From Pelagibacterium flavum (lineage in GTDB: Bacteria > Pseudomonadota > Alphaproteobacteria > Rhizobiales > Devosiaceae): a stretch of DNA of 64,000 nucleotides. A model generated the notes under the pieces. The model was not told the DNA's origin, searched no databases, and was given only the letters and a program-made list of their open reading frames with translations. Shown here in pieces: positions 44,640 to 53,446 of the stretch; within the stretch, counting starts at the first letter, position 1, and the number at the start of each line of letters is the position of its first letter. The translations under genes were made by a program, and so were the position numbers. Where the stretch lies: positions 372,001-436,000 of the forward strand of contig NZ_CP107716.1 in assembly GCF_025854335.1 (NCBI RefSeq), written 5' to 3'.

Positions 44640-45486
44640 GATGCAGACTCCGCGGGTTGTTGTTCTGATCCTGTTGGGCCCGGTGGAAGACGGGAGCTGG
44701 CGTGGAGTTGCCATGGAACGCAGCGCCAGGTCCCGTCGTGGGGTGCAGATGGTTGCGTATTCGGTTGGGTGAGCCAACCCAGCCGCGAATGTGGGCGATT
44801 TCCATTGTAGTCGGCCCGCCATTGTGAAGCGCAGTGCAGGCGTAGGAGAGGCTCGGGAACAGGGGCTCGTTGAGCATCTCGTCCCTGGGCCTGCAATTGA
44901 ACGATTCAATGAATGCGTTCTGCAGCGATATAGTGCCAGTCGATCTTGTGCCGATCGGCGAAGCCAAGGATGGCATTGGAGGTGAATTCGGTGCCGTTAT
45001 CGCTGATGATCATCTTCGGTTTGCGACGTGCCGCCATGATCGTTTCGAGCTCTCGGGCAATCCGCAGACCTGAGAGGGATGTATCAGCGACGAGCGCCAG
45101 GCACTCCGCGCGTGAAGTCATCCACGACGGCCAGGACCCTGACCGGCGCCCGTTGGTGAGTTGGTCGGAGACAAAGCCCAGCGACCAGCGCTCGTTGGGT
45201 GCTATTGGGATGGCCATCGGCGCTCGCGTTCCCAAGGCCCATTTCCGGCACCCCCTGCGCCGAACCGAGAGTTCTCCTCCCGATACATCCGGAACAGACG
45301 CTTGTGGTTGACCACATAGCCTTCCCGGCGCAACAGTACATGTAGCCGCCGATATCCAAAGCGCCGGCGCTCATGGGCAATCGCCTTCATGCGATCTCCG
45401 AGTTTGACATCATCGACGCGGCTGCCCTGACGCAGCGTGGCTATGCGGTAGCAGAGCAGCACTGTGCACGCCCACCGCTGACTCAC
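44640..45486 (-). pseudogene. Decayed IS3-family (IS407-like) transposase
   Basis: The minus strand encodes HERRRFGYRRLHVLLRREGY, VNHKRLFRMYREE, then in another frame VLAVVDDFTR, in a third SDNGTEFTSNAILGF, and finally NAFIESFNCRPRDEML. These are consecutive OrfB segments with at least three frameshifts. The partner orfA is missing. It fills the space between the rhamnose operon and the bacillosamine-type genes and marks a past junction. Confidence 0.85.
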
Positions 45487-45813
45487 TTGAAGGTCGTCCT
45501 AGACCTCGCCGCCGCATCTGTCGGAGGATATAGCGCGTGACTGATCGAACACGCCATGGGTAAGGGGGACGCGTTCGTGTCTGACAAAATGTCTAGAGTT
45601 AGCGTATCAAGTGCAGCAAGAGTGGGATGTTCACACCTGTCGAGCTAGAATCGCGGTGGTATGAGGATCCCCACATACCTCGGGGCTAATTATTTCCCAT
45701 CCGATCGCCGCTTGGGTTAAGCGTCAATGCCTCCTAATTAACTAGACATTGGATCCACACCGCGTGACAAGGTGGGTTCCAATATTGTCGCAAAATAACT
45801 TCTTCGGCCCAAC
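45487..45813. other. 327-bp gap upstream of the bacillosamine-type operon
   Basis: No gene seen. AT-rich stretches around 45690-45790 probably hold the promoter of the glycosyltransferase gene that follows; a specific -35/-10 pair cannot be assigned with confidence. Confidence 0.4.
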
Positions 45814-46935
45814 GTGACGAAATCATTCCTACTGATTGGCAACGCCGCCGCCCCTATCGTCAATTTCCGCGCACCACTTATCCGTGCAATAGTTGAGAAG
45901 GGATATCGGGTTTCTGCATTAGCTCCAGATTATGATGATCAAAGGAGAGTGGAGGTGCGCGCGCTAGGAGCCACTCCGGTAGATTACCGTTTGTCCCGAA
46001 CAGGCCTGAATCCGCTTACCGATATCAAAGCGCTTGTGTCGCTGTACAGTGAGTTGCGTGCGATCAGACCGAATGCTGTGCTGGCCTTCGGGATCAAGCC
46101 TGCAATTTATGGTCCAGTCGCAGCGCGGCTTTCAGGCATCCCCGCGCGTTTTGCGTTGATCACCGGGTTGGGCTACGCGTTCACTGACAGTGGCCAGAAG
46201 GGACTTAAGCGCCAGCTGATCGGTTCGGCCGCGCGGATCCTATACAAAATCGGATTGCAGTCAGCAGATCGCGTCTTCATGCAGAATCCTGATGATGCCG
46301 ACGATTTTGTTTGCCTCGGAATTGTGCCTCGCAATAAGGTTTTGACTGTCAACGGTACTGGCGTGGAGCTTGATACGTGGCCCGCCATGCCGCCTGTCAT
46401 GGAATCGATAACCTTCCTGCTTGCCGCGCGCATGTTGCGTGACAAGGGCATTTTCGAGTTCGTCGAAGCGGCGAGAAAGGTGCGCAGCCGTCGGCCCGAT
46501 GCAAGGTTTGTCCTCGTGGGTGATGTGGATAAAAACCCTGAAAGCATTGGTAAGGCGCAGCTTGACGCTTGGGTGCAAAGTGGGATCGTGGAGTGGCCCG
46601 GCCATGTCGATATGCGGTTATGGCTCACGCAGACCAGCGTCTTTGTTCTGCCGTCCTATCGCGAGGGGGTGCCGCGCAGCACGCAGGAAGCCATGGCCAT
46701 GGCGCGCCCCGTCATCACCACCGATGCCCCCGGCTGCCGTGAAACCGTGGTCGATGGCGTCAACGGCTTCCTTGTGCCCGTGCGCGATGCCGAGGCGCTG
46801 GCTGCGGCCATGCTCAAATTTATCGATCAACCAGAATCTATTGCTTTGATGGGCGCAGAAAGCCGAAAATTGGCAGAGCAGCGTTTTGACACGCACAAAA
46901 TTAACGCGGTTCTGATCGAGGCGATGGGGTTATGA
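45814..46935 (+). CDS. Glycosyltransferase, PglA-like GT4
   Basis: A 373-residue transferase. NAAAPIVNFRAPLIRAIVEK and then FGIKPAIYG define the N-terminal lobe of the PglA/WbaZ-like group, and PSYREGVPRSTQEAMAMARP with TDAPGCRETV the donor site. In Campylobacter PglA adds GalNAc to undecaprenyl-linked diacetylbacillosamine. The gene starts at GTG 45814 and ends 40 bases before the phosphoglycosyltransferase gene, at the head of a coupled operon. Confidence 0.85.
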   Translation: MTKSFLLIGNAAAPIVNFRAPLIRAIVEKGYRVSALAPDYDDQRRVEVRALGATPVDYRLSRTGLNPLTDIKALVSLYSELRAIRPNAVLAFGIKPAIYGPVAARLSGIPARFALITGLGYAFTDSGQKGLKRQLIGSAARILYKIGLQSADRVFMQNPDDADDFVCLGIVPRNKVLTVNGTGVELDTWPAMPPVMESITFLLAARMLRDKGIFEFVEAARKVRSRRPDARFVLVGDVDKNPESIGKAQLDAWVQSGIVEWPGHVDMRLWLTQTSVFVLPSYREGVPRSTQEAMAMARPVITTDAPGCRETVVDGVNGFLVPVRDAEALAAAMLKFIDQPESIALMGAESRKLAEQRFDTHKINAVLIEAMGL

Positions 46936-46975
46936 GTTTACCAGACTCTTTGCGGGCGGATTTTGAGGGTTGGCA

Positions 46976-47560
46976 ATGAAGCGATTATTCGACATTGCAA
47001 CGGCGACGGTTCTCTCTGTCTTGTTGCTGCCCGTCTTCATCGTGCTCTGTGTGCTCGTACGCACGAAGCTCGGCTCTCCGATAGTGTTCCGCCAAGTGCG
47101 CCCGGGGCTGCATGGTCGTCCCTTTACGCTCATCAAATTCAGAACAATGACCGATGCTCGCAATGGGGATGGTGAACTGCTTTCTGACGCGCAACGGTTG
47201 ACGCCGTTCGGGCGGTTTTTACGCTCAACCAGTCTCGATGAACTGCCAGAGCTCTGGAACGTATTGAGGGGAGAGATGTCGTTCGTGGGGCCACGCCCGT
47301 TGTTGTTGGAATACCTTCCGCTCTATTCGCCCCGGCAGGCTCGTCGGCATGAGGTCCGGCCTGGCATAACGGGATGGGCCCAGGTGAACGGGCGCAATGC
47401 CCTCGCTTGGGAGGACCGACTTGAGCTCGACGTCTGGTATGTTGAAAACAGATCGATGATTTTGGATCTGAAGATTCTGTTTTTGACGGTGGGAAGGGTA
47501 ATCAGTCGTAAGGGTGTCACTGCGGAAGGCTCCGCAACAGTCGAGAAGTTCAAGGGCTGA
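46976..47560 (+). CDS. Initiating phosphoglycosyltransferase, PglC type
   Basis: A 194-residue monotopic phosphoglycosyltransferase that starts glycan assembly by moving a sugar-1-phosphate to undecaprenyl phosphate. The single N-terminal re-entrant helix (TVLSVLLLPVFIVLCVLV), the Asp-Glu catalytic pair in TSLDELPELWNVLRG and FVGPRPL are visible. Size equals that of PglC; larger WcaJ-like enzymes have four extra helices. ATG 46976 is preferred to an in-frame TTG two codons earlier. Its stop overlaps the acetyltransferase start. Confidence 0.88.
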   Translation: MKRLFDIATATVLSVLLLPVFIVLCVLVRTKLGSPIVFRQVRPGLHGRPFTLIKFRTMTDARNGDGELLSDAQRLTPFGRFLRSTSLDELPELWNVLRGEMSFVGPRPLLLEYLPLYSPRQARRHEVRPGITGWAQVNGRNALAWEDRLELDVWYVENRSMILDLKILFLTVGRVISRKGVTAEGSATVEKFKG

Positions 47561-48189
47561 TGTCGGGTAGGCTAGCAATTCTTGGGGCCGGGGGACACGG
47601 ACGCGTAGTAGCAGACGCAGCCGAGGAGGCTGGCTGGGATTGCATAGAGTTTTTCGATGACGGCCAAAAGGGTGCTTCGGGACGATGGCTTATATGCGGA
47701 ACCAGCACCGATCTCCTTGAGAGTGTTCAGATCTATTCCGGGATTGTTGTTGCAATCGGAGACAACACAGTTCGGCAAACCTGGAGTGATCGGTTGGTGA
47801 CCCTTGACGCAAAGTTGGCGACCATCCTTCACCCTCGCTCCAGCATCAGCAAGGGAGCGCAAATCGGTGCTGGAACTGTGGTGATGGCCGGCGCGGTGCT
47901 CAACGACGGCGTGACCATAGGCGCTGCCTGCATCATAAATACGGCTGCGGTTGTCGATCATGACACAAAAATAGGTGATGCGGTCCACATTTCCCCAGGA
48001 GCCATTCTTTCGGGCAACGTTACCTTGGGGTCAAGGGTGTGGATAGGTGCAGGCGCAGCTGTAAAAAATGGGATAACCGTCGGGGATGATGTCGTTGTGG
48101 GGCTCGGGAGTGCGCTGATCCGCGATGTTGCGCAGGGTTCGACCGTCGCCGGCGTTCCAGCTGAAACGTTAAAGGCAAAATACGAATGA
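47560..48189 (+). CDS. UDP-amino-sugar N-acetyltransferase, PglD/NeuD type
   Basis: A 209-residue left-handed beta-helix acetyltransferase: an N-terminal nucleotide-binding GAGGHGRVVADAAEEAG, then hexapeptide repeats (IGAGTVVMAGAVL, VWIGAGAAVKNGI) and the catalytic histidine in VVDHDTKIG. PglD acetylates the 4-amino group of UDP-4-amino-4,6-dideoxy-GlcNAc to give UDP-diacetylbacillosamine. The start overlaps the previous stop, and the end overlaps the aminotransferase. Confidence 0.87.
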   Translation: MSGRLAILGAGGHGRVVADAAEEAGWDCIEFFDDGQKGASGRWLICGTSTDLLESVQIYSGIVVAIGDNTVRQTWSDRLVTLDAKLATILHPRSSISKGAQIGAGTVVMAGAVLNDGVTIGAACIINTAAVVDHDTKIGDAVHISPGAILSGNVTLGSRVWIGAGAAVKNGITVGDDVVVGLGSALIRDVAQGSTVAGVPAETLKAKYE

Positions 48190-49352
48190 GTTTTCAAGCG
48201 TGGCCTTGGTATGGGGCAGAAGAACAGGCCCGAGTTACCGAAATCCTTCAGTCCGGGCGCGTCAACTACTGGACTGGCAACGTTACTCGCGAGTTCGAGA
48301 CAGCATTTGCTCAGTGGTGCGGGACGAAGCACGCTGTCGCGCTTATGAATGGTACAGTTGCCCTCGACCTTGCGCTCAAAGCGCTGGGGGTAGGCGAGGG
48401 CGATCACGTGATCACAACGCCACGCACTTTTATCGCCTCGGCCTCGTCAATCGTCACGGCAGGCGCTACGCCATTGTTTGCCGACGTAGACAGCGATAGC
48501 CAGAACATCACGGCCTCCAGCATAGCCGCGGTTCTAACGCCAAACACCAAGGCAATTATCTGCGTCCACCTTGCTGGCATGCCATGCGATATGGATCCGA
48601 TTATGGACTTGGCGGCTGCTCACGAATTGGTGGTGATTGAAGATTGCGCTCAGGCCCACGGTGCCACCTACAAGGGTAAATCTGTCGGATCAATTGGACA
48701 AGTCGGCGCTTGGTCGTTCTGTCAGGACAAAATCATGACCACTGGTGGTGAAGGCGGAATGGTAACGACCGATGATCCTGAGCTTTGGTCGAAAATGTGG
48801 TCGTACAAGGATCACGGCAAGTCCTGGAAGGCAGTTTACGAGACCGAACACCCGCCAGGGCCGCGACTGGTGCACGACACATTCGGGACGAACTGGCGCA
48901 TGCTCGAAATGCAGGCCGCGATCGGTCTCGTTCAGCTCGAGCGCATAAGTGATTGGAAGGCGCGGCGAACCGAAATTGCGGGCGCCTTGGCGAACACTTG
49001 CCGAAAGTACGCCGCGTTTCGCGTCCCTGAAGTTCCCCCCGGCATCGAACATGCCTACTATAGATTTTACGCGTTTGTAGAGCCGGACGGCCTGAGAGAT
49101 GGCTGGTCGCGAGACCGAATTATCGACGAAATCTCTGCGCTGGGCGTTCCGTGCTTCCACGGTTCCCAGTCGGAGGTCTATTTGGAACACGCTTTCGACA
49201 ATACTGGGTGGCGGCCGACAGAGCGGTTGCCGGTCGCCCAAGAACTTGGCAAAACGAGCATTGCCTTTCTCGTCCATCCAACGCTGACCGATGATGATAT
49301 CGATGCAGTCAGAAAAGCGATTGATCAGGTGCTCGCACGTGCGTCGCGCTGA
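48186..49352 (+). CDS. PLP-dependent sugar aminotransferase, PglE type
   Basis: A 388-residue DegT/DnrJ/EryC1 aminotransferase. The PLP lysine lies in FCQDKIMTTGGEGGM, and EDCAQAHGATYKGKSVG is the cofactor region. It would transaminate UDP-4-keto-6-deoxy-GlcNAc, the step between the dehydratase and the acetyltransferase encoded next to it. The last 28 bases overlap the convergent dehydratase gene tail to tail. Confidence 0.88.
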   Translation: MSFQAWPWYGAEEQARVTEILQSGRVNYWTGNVTREFETAFAQWCGTKHAVALMNGTVALDLALKALGVGEGDHVITTPRTFIASASSIVTAGATPLFADVDSDSQNITASSIAAVLTPNTKAIICVHLAGMPCDMDPIMDLAAAHELVVIEDCAQAHGATYKGKSVGSIGQVGAWSFCQDKIMTTGGEGGMVTTDDPELWSKMWSYKDHGKSWKAVYETEHPPGPRLVHDTFGTNWRMLEMQAAIGLVQLERISDWKARRTEIAGALANTCRKYAAFRVPEVPPGIEHAYYRFYAFVEPDGLRDGWSRDRIIDEISALGVPCFHGSQSEVYLEHAFDNTGWRPTERLPVAQELGKTSIAFLVHPTLTDDDIDAVRKAIDQVLARASR

Positions 49353-51220
49353 TCTCTGAGCGTGATAAGTTCAAAGAGGAGATGCCGTGCTTCTTGTTCA
49401 TTTTGATTGTCGAGCGCCTCGGACATCTTGGCGATGTGCGCTGAGAGAACGTCATCAATTGGTTTGGTCGCAGTGCCGCGCATAATTTTCGGGTGGCGAG
49501 TGCCGATGGCAGTCGATTGGTCGTAGAACAGCTCTTCGTATAGTTTTTCGCCCGGTCGTTTGCCCACCGCGATAATTTCAATATCGCCCTCGGGGTTCTC
49601 GTCCGTACGTACGGTCAGCCCAGCAAGTCGAACCATGTTTTCCGCGAGATCGGTAATAAGGATCGGTTCGCCCATATCGAGCAGGAAGACATCACCGCCC
49701 TCGGACAACGATCCTGCCTGGACGATCAGTTCGGCGGCCTCTTGTATTGACATGAAATAGCGCGTCATGGCGCGGTCTGTCAGCGTTATCGGTCCACCTT
49801 TGGCGATCTGCTCCTTGAACAGCGGCACGACCGATCCGTTGGAACCGAGCACATTGCCGAACCGTACGGCGCAAAAGCGCTGTCCAGTGTTTGCTTGTTG
49901 CGCTTGAGCGGCTTTTTCACGCACGATCAGCTCTGCCCAGCGCTTTGTGGCGCCCATCACATTCGTGGGCCGAACGGCTTTGTCGGTCGAAATGAGGACG
50001 AAGTCTTTGACACCATTGGAAAATGCCGCGTCCGCAACAGTTTTGGTGCCGAAGACATTATTGTAGATGCCCTCCAGGGCGTTAGCTTCCACCAGCGGCA
50101 CATGCTTGTGCGCCGCGGCGTGGAAGACGACGTCGACGCCGTGCTCCTTGATCGCGCGAACAACGCGTTGCTCGTTGGTGACAGAAGCGAGGACAGGAAC
50201 TGCCGCCACGTCTTTTTCGGCAGCCAGTTCCATCTCGATTTTGTAGAGCGCGAATTCGTTGGATTCAAAAAGGACGAGGCGTTGCGGACGCCATTGCGCG
50301 ATCTTGCGGCAAAGCTCGGAACCGATAGACCCACCAGCGCCAGTGACCATGATCGTGCGCCCCACAATCATCTGACGAATGAGGTCCAGATCAGGTGGGA
50401 CCGATGACCGGCCCAGCAGCTCATCGATCTCGATTTCGTGGATCTGACTGACAAGGTATTTGCCGGTGACGAGGTCAGTAATTCCAGGCAGCGACTGAAC
50501 CTTGATGCCGTGCTGACTGATGTCACGAACGATCTCTTTGCGGCGCGCAGCCGAGACAGAAGGAATCGACAAGATGACCTGCTTGACCCCGTAATCGCGC
50601 ACAAGGGAAGGGAGGTGTGACGGCGGAAAGACCTTTATGCCTGCGACGTCGCGACGATGAAGCGCTGGATCATCGTCAAGAAAACCAGCAATGAAATGGC
50701 TGTTGCGAAGTGATGTGGCGAGTTGGGTACCCGCTTCTCCCGCGCCGTAGATGACAACCGCAGGGCGTTTGAGCAGGGCTTTGCGTCCCGAGGGCCAAAA
50801 CACCCATTTGGCGATCAGTCGGCTGCCGGTGATCACCAACGTCCCAAGCGTCCAATAGATAATCGGGACTGAACGCGGCACAAAGCCCCGGCCAGTCATG
50901 GCCGAAAGGAAAGCAAGAACCACCCAGAGGATCGCTGCGAGGGTCATAGCTTTGACGATTGTCCACAGGGCTCGCTCAGGTAGGTAGCGCACAACAGCGC
51001 GGTACAGCCCCATCCGGATAAAAATAGGAATGGCGATAAGGGGCGCTGAAGCGATGATTACCCATTCGTCCAGCGAATTGGGAAGGTCCCAGCGATCATA
51101 GCGGAGCGAATAGCTCGCCCACAGGACGAAAGCTAGGGCTCCGAAATCAAAGCCGACAAGGATGACACGTTTCCAGAAGCGCGGGAGGGCAAGAACGCGC
51201 TTGCGCAGGACAGAAAACAT
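49325..51220 (-). CDS. Membrane UDP-HexNAc 4,6-dehydratase, PglF/CapD/FlaA1 family
   Basis: A 631-residue membrane enzyme with four N-terminal helices (about 15-130), a first Rossmann-like domain (YGAGEAGTQLA) and the catalytic SDR domain starting GAGGSIGSELC near 295. The active-site region is STDKAVRPTNVMGATKR. The long form makes UDP-4-keto-6-deoxy-GlcNAc, the first intermediate of bacillosamine. It is transcribed toward the other four genes, not with them, and overlaps the aminotransferase by 28 bases at the 3' ends. Confidence 0.9.
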   Translation of the reverse strand: MFSVLRKRVLALPRFWKRVILVGFDFGALAFVLWASYSLRYDRWDLPNSLDEWVIIASAPLIAIPIFIRMGLYRAVVRYLPERALWTIVKAMTLAAILWVVLAFLSAMTGRGFVPRSVPIIYWTLGTLVITGSRLIAKWVFWPSGRKALLKRPAVVIYGAGEAGTQLATSLRNSHFIAGFLDDDPALHRRDVAGIKVFPPSHLPSLVRDYGVKQVILSIPSVSAARRKEIVRDISQHGIKVQSLPGITDLVTGKYLVSQIHEIEIDELLGRSSVPPDLDLIRQMIVGRTIMVTGAGGSIGSELCRKIAQWRPQRLVLFESNEFALYKIEMELAAEKDVAAVPVLASVTNEQRVVRAIKEHGVDVVFHAAAHKHVPLVEANALEGIYNNVFGTKTVADAAFSNGVKDFVLISTDKAVRPTNVMGATKRWAELIVREKAAQAQQANTGQRFCAVRFGNVLGSNGSVVPLFKEQIAKGGPITLTDRAMTRYFMSIQEAAELIVQAGSLSEGGDVFLLDMGEPILITDLAENMVRLAGLTVRTDENPEGDIEIIAVGKRPGEKLYEELFYDQSTAIGTRHPKIMRGTATKPIDDVLSAHIAKMSEALDNQNEQEARHLLFELITLRDQRDARAST

Positions 51221-51395
51221 GCGTGCCAGCCTGGTTCAGATATCGTCAAAATCGAGCAGTTTGCGTCCCACGAAATCGTGAGCAGGTCAAGCATTCCAAC
51301 TTTCCATTGGGATGATGAGGGCGGATATCCAAGCCGAATGATTGGGGGTAAACAATGGCAAGACTAACCCGGGTCGCACCCAATCGACGCAATTG

Positions 51396-51421
51396 GGGCC
51401 CGGAACGCGTGCACCGGGCCC
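51396..51421. terminator. Strong hairpin after the acidic hypothetical gene
   Basis: GGGCCCGG at 51396-51403 pairs perfectly with CCGGGCCC at 51414-51421 (10-base loop), 18 bases beyond the 3' end of the minus-strand gene at 51440. No U-run is seen. Confidence 0.5.
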
Positions 51422-51439
51422 ATATGATGGGTTTTCGGA

Positions 51440-52063
51440 CTATTCGTCCTCGGCATCCTGCAATTGGCGGCGGCGATAGTCGAGCGCATAATAGACGTCG
51501 TGGACGATGCATTCCGAAGCGTCACTGGCCTGACGCGTCAGGGGCGCCACTATCGCCTTGAGTTCTGCGTTGGTGGAATTGGCAGTTACCGCCACTCCCT
51601 CCCAATCAATAGACTCGAACCAGTCGATCGCATCGATCACCCCGTCACTGGTCCTCCATTTGGCCCAATCGAGGCTAGCTTGAATCTCTTCTTCGGCCTC
51701 CTCGGCATCTTCGGTCAATTTGCCGACAAGCTCGAAGTCTTCCGTAATAAGGCTGTGGTCCGCGTGAACGTGAGCGAGCAGCGGGGCAATCTCGGCGATC
51801 ATCTCTGCGATGGTCTCGGGCTCTGGACGGAAAGGGCCTTCCTCGCGCGTACGCGCTGTCCACTCGATCTCATTGCCGCTGTTTGCGGCCCTGTTCTCGA
51901 TCCAGCTATTGGCCGGCACCGAACGCATGTCCAAGATGGCGATGCCATCGGCATCGAGCGTCAGGACAATTTCGGCGCGAAACGTGTCGCCCCCATACAA
52001 TTTATCGTCGATGTGGTCCGCGAGTGTGACGGATGCGGACGAGGTCCTAGCGATGTTGGCCAT
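51440..52063 (-). CDS. Acidic hypothetical protein
   Basis: A 207-residue very acidic protein that I do not recognise. The first 80 residues may be beta-rich (FRAEIVLTLDADGIAILDMR), then comes a glutamate-rich helix (KLTEDAEEAEEEIQASLDW), with an aromatic patch DWFESIDWEGVAV near 160. The ATG at 52063 follows AAAGGAGC by 7 bases; a longer reading to 52186 is rejected. Such acidity suggests a DNA-mimic, anti-restriction or chaperone-like role, but that is a guess. It stands alone between the dehydratase gene and a decayed region. Confidence 0.6.
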   Translation of the reverse strand: MANIARTSSASVTLADHIDDKLYGGDTFRAEIVLTLDADGIAILDMRSVPANSWIENRAANSGNEIEWTARTREEGPFRPEPETIAEMIAEIAPLLAHVHADHSLITEDFELVGKLTEDAEEAEEEIQASLDWAKWRTSDGVIDAIDWFESIDWEGVAVTANSTNAELKAIVAPLTRQASDASECIVHDVYYALDYRRRQLQDAEDE

Positions 52064-53446
52064 TTTTGGCGCTCCTTTGATAGGCTGATCGGGCGCCAGG
52101 CCAAGCCCCATGCTCGGTCTGACGTGATAAGATCTCGATGCGAACCGGTGCGGTTGGCTTTTCACATCCCGGACATGGCAAGCCATGCCGGGACGACCCG
52201 GTTCAAAATCTTGAAAATATCAGCCGCAAACGCGGCATGTGATTCGGATGGTCTTTTGACCAGCCGCAGTCCCGATCAGCCGCAAGGTGCGGCAAGTAGC
52301 CTACGCGGGGAGCGCATGCGACGGGGCAGGCGGGGGTCCTGCCACGGTCTGTAAATGCTCTCGCATACTCTCGACCAAAGAGTAAAGCACGGCATGATTC
52401 CAACCTTGCAAAAGGGTTAAAGGTCGGCCGATCGAGGTAAGGGCAGGGTGGTGGTGGGAGCGCCCGTTGACTCTCCTCATGCGGCCATCACCGCGCCAGT
52501 CTGGCGCTCAAAGTGTCGGAATTGCCCTTTGGAGAGCCGCAGTTTTCGGGCAAATGTGCGATAACGCAAGCGGGGAAAGGGCCGGAGCTTTGTCGGTGGT
52601 TCAGTAGCATATTGTCCGACCCATCTTTCCCGCTGTGTAATAGCTCGAGAACCTTCACAGTATGGTGTTGGCTGTCCGGTTCTTTCGCCCGAAACGCAGC
52701 ATCGATGCGTGAAGGCATTCCCGCTCTGCGGGACAAGGGGCCAATCATCCTTTCCGCAGGTTCGACTTGCGCGTTGCCAATAAAGCGGGCACCGGCTTTT
52801 TGGTTCGGCAACGCGAATAGGGGTAAACGTGCGGAAAGGGTGATTGGCGCACAACCAGATCGGCAAATGGGCACAAGCGCACAAGACGCACAATGGTGTC
52901 GCACGGAACATGCGCGTTCGTACTGTGCGTCGACTGACTGCACCCATGGAGGCCAGCTGACGCCGCCTGGCGCGACGTGGTGGTTTTGCGCGTCGGAAAC
53001 GTGAATTTTCTTTCGATGAATGATCCCGTTCGTGAAGCGGAACAAGACCGATGCGGTCGATGCCAAGCCGATTTGCGAGGCGGCGCAGCGCCCCGGCATG
53101 CGCTTTGTTGCGCTAAAGAGCAAAGAGCAGCAGGCCGCTGGGAGAGGCGTCGGGGTCGTAGGCGGTCGAAGGAGGGTATGGCACAACGCTCGGCGAGACG
53201 GGGCTGGAAGAACCAGGGAAACGGCAGAGCGCTTGCCAGGCGCGCAAACCGGAACTGGTTCCGGTCCGCGAACTCTCATACTGGCCCGCAGCTATCGCTC
53301 TGCTCATCGAGGCGGTATAGATGACAGCATCCAACTAGGTGCCAACGTACCCCGATTTACCGCTTGCCTCCAAAGGGGCGTCTACAGATGCCGTTGACAC
53401 AGCCTTGTATTGCTGTGCCGGCGATCCTGGGTCTGCAAAGAACCGA
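52064..53446. other. Gene-poor decayed region of about 1.4 kb
   Basis: Open frames on both strands overlap without ribosome sites or recognisable domains. The only identifiable item is a fragment of an IS110-type transposase near 53020. The direction of the neighbours suggests lost genes between the polysaccharide and signalling regions. Confidence 0.45.
53020..53139 (+). pseudogene. Fragment of an IS110-family transposase
   Basis: Forty codons read IPFVKRNKTDAVDAKPICEA and then RPGMRFVALKSKEQQAA, matching the KxNKxDAxDA region of IS110 enzymes (compare KGNKRDATDAAACCEA in the intact copy at 34156). Both ends run into unrelated sequence. Confidence 0.75.

Noticed and set aside
44483..45486. 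Active IS3 element
   Set aside because: The transposase has several frameshifts, and orfA and clear ends are missing.
45814..51220. Protein N-glycosylation system
   Set aside because: The sugar genes fit, but no PglB-type oligosaccharyltransferase is present in the window.
52513..53004. Open frames on both strands as genes
   Set aside because: They overlap each other antisense, lack ribosome sites and show no family motifs.
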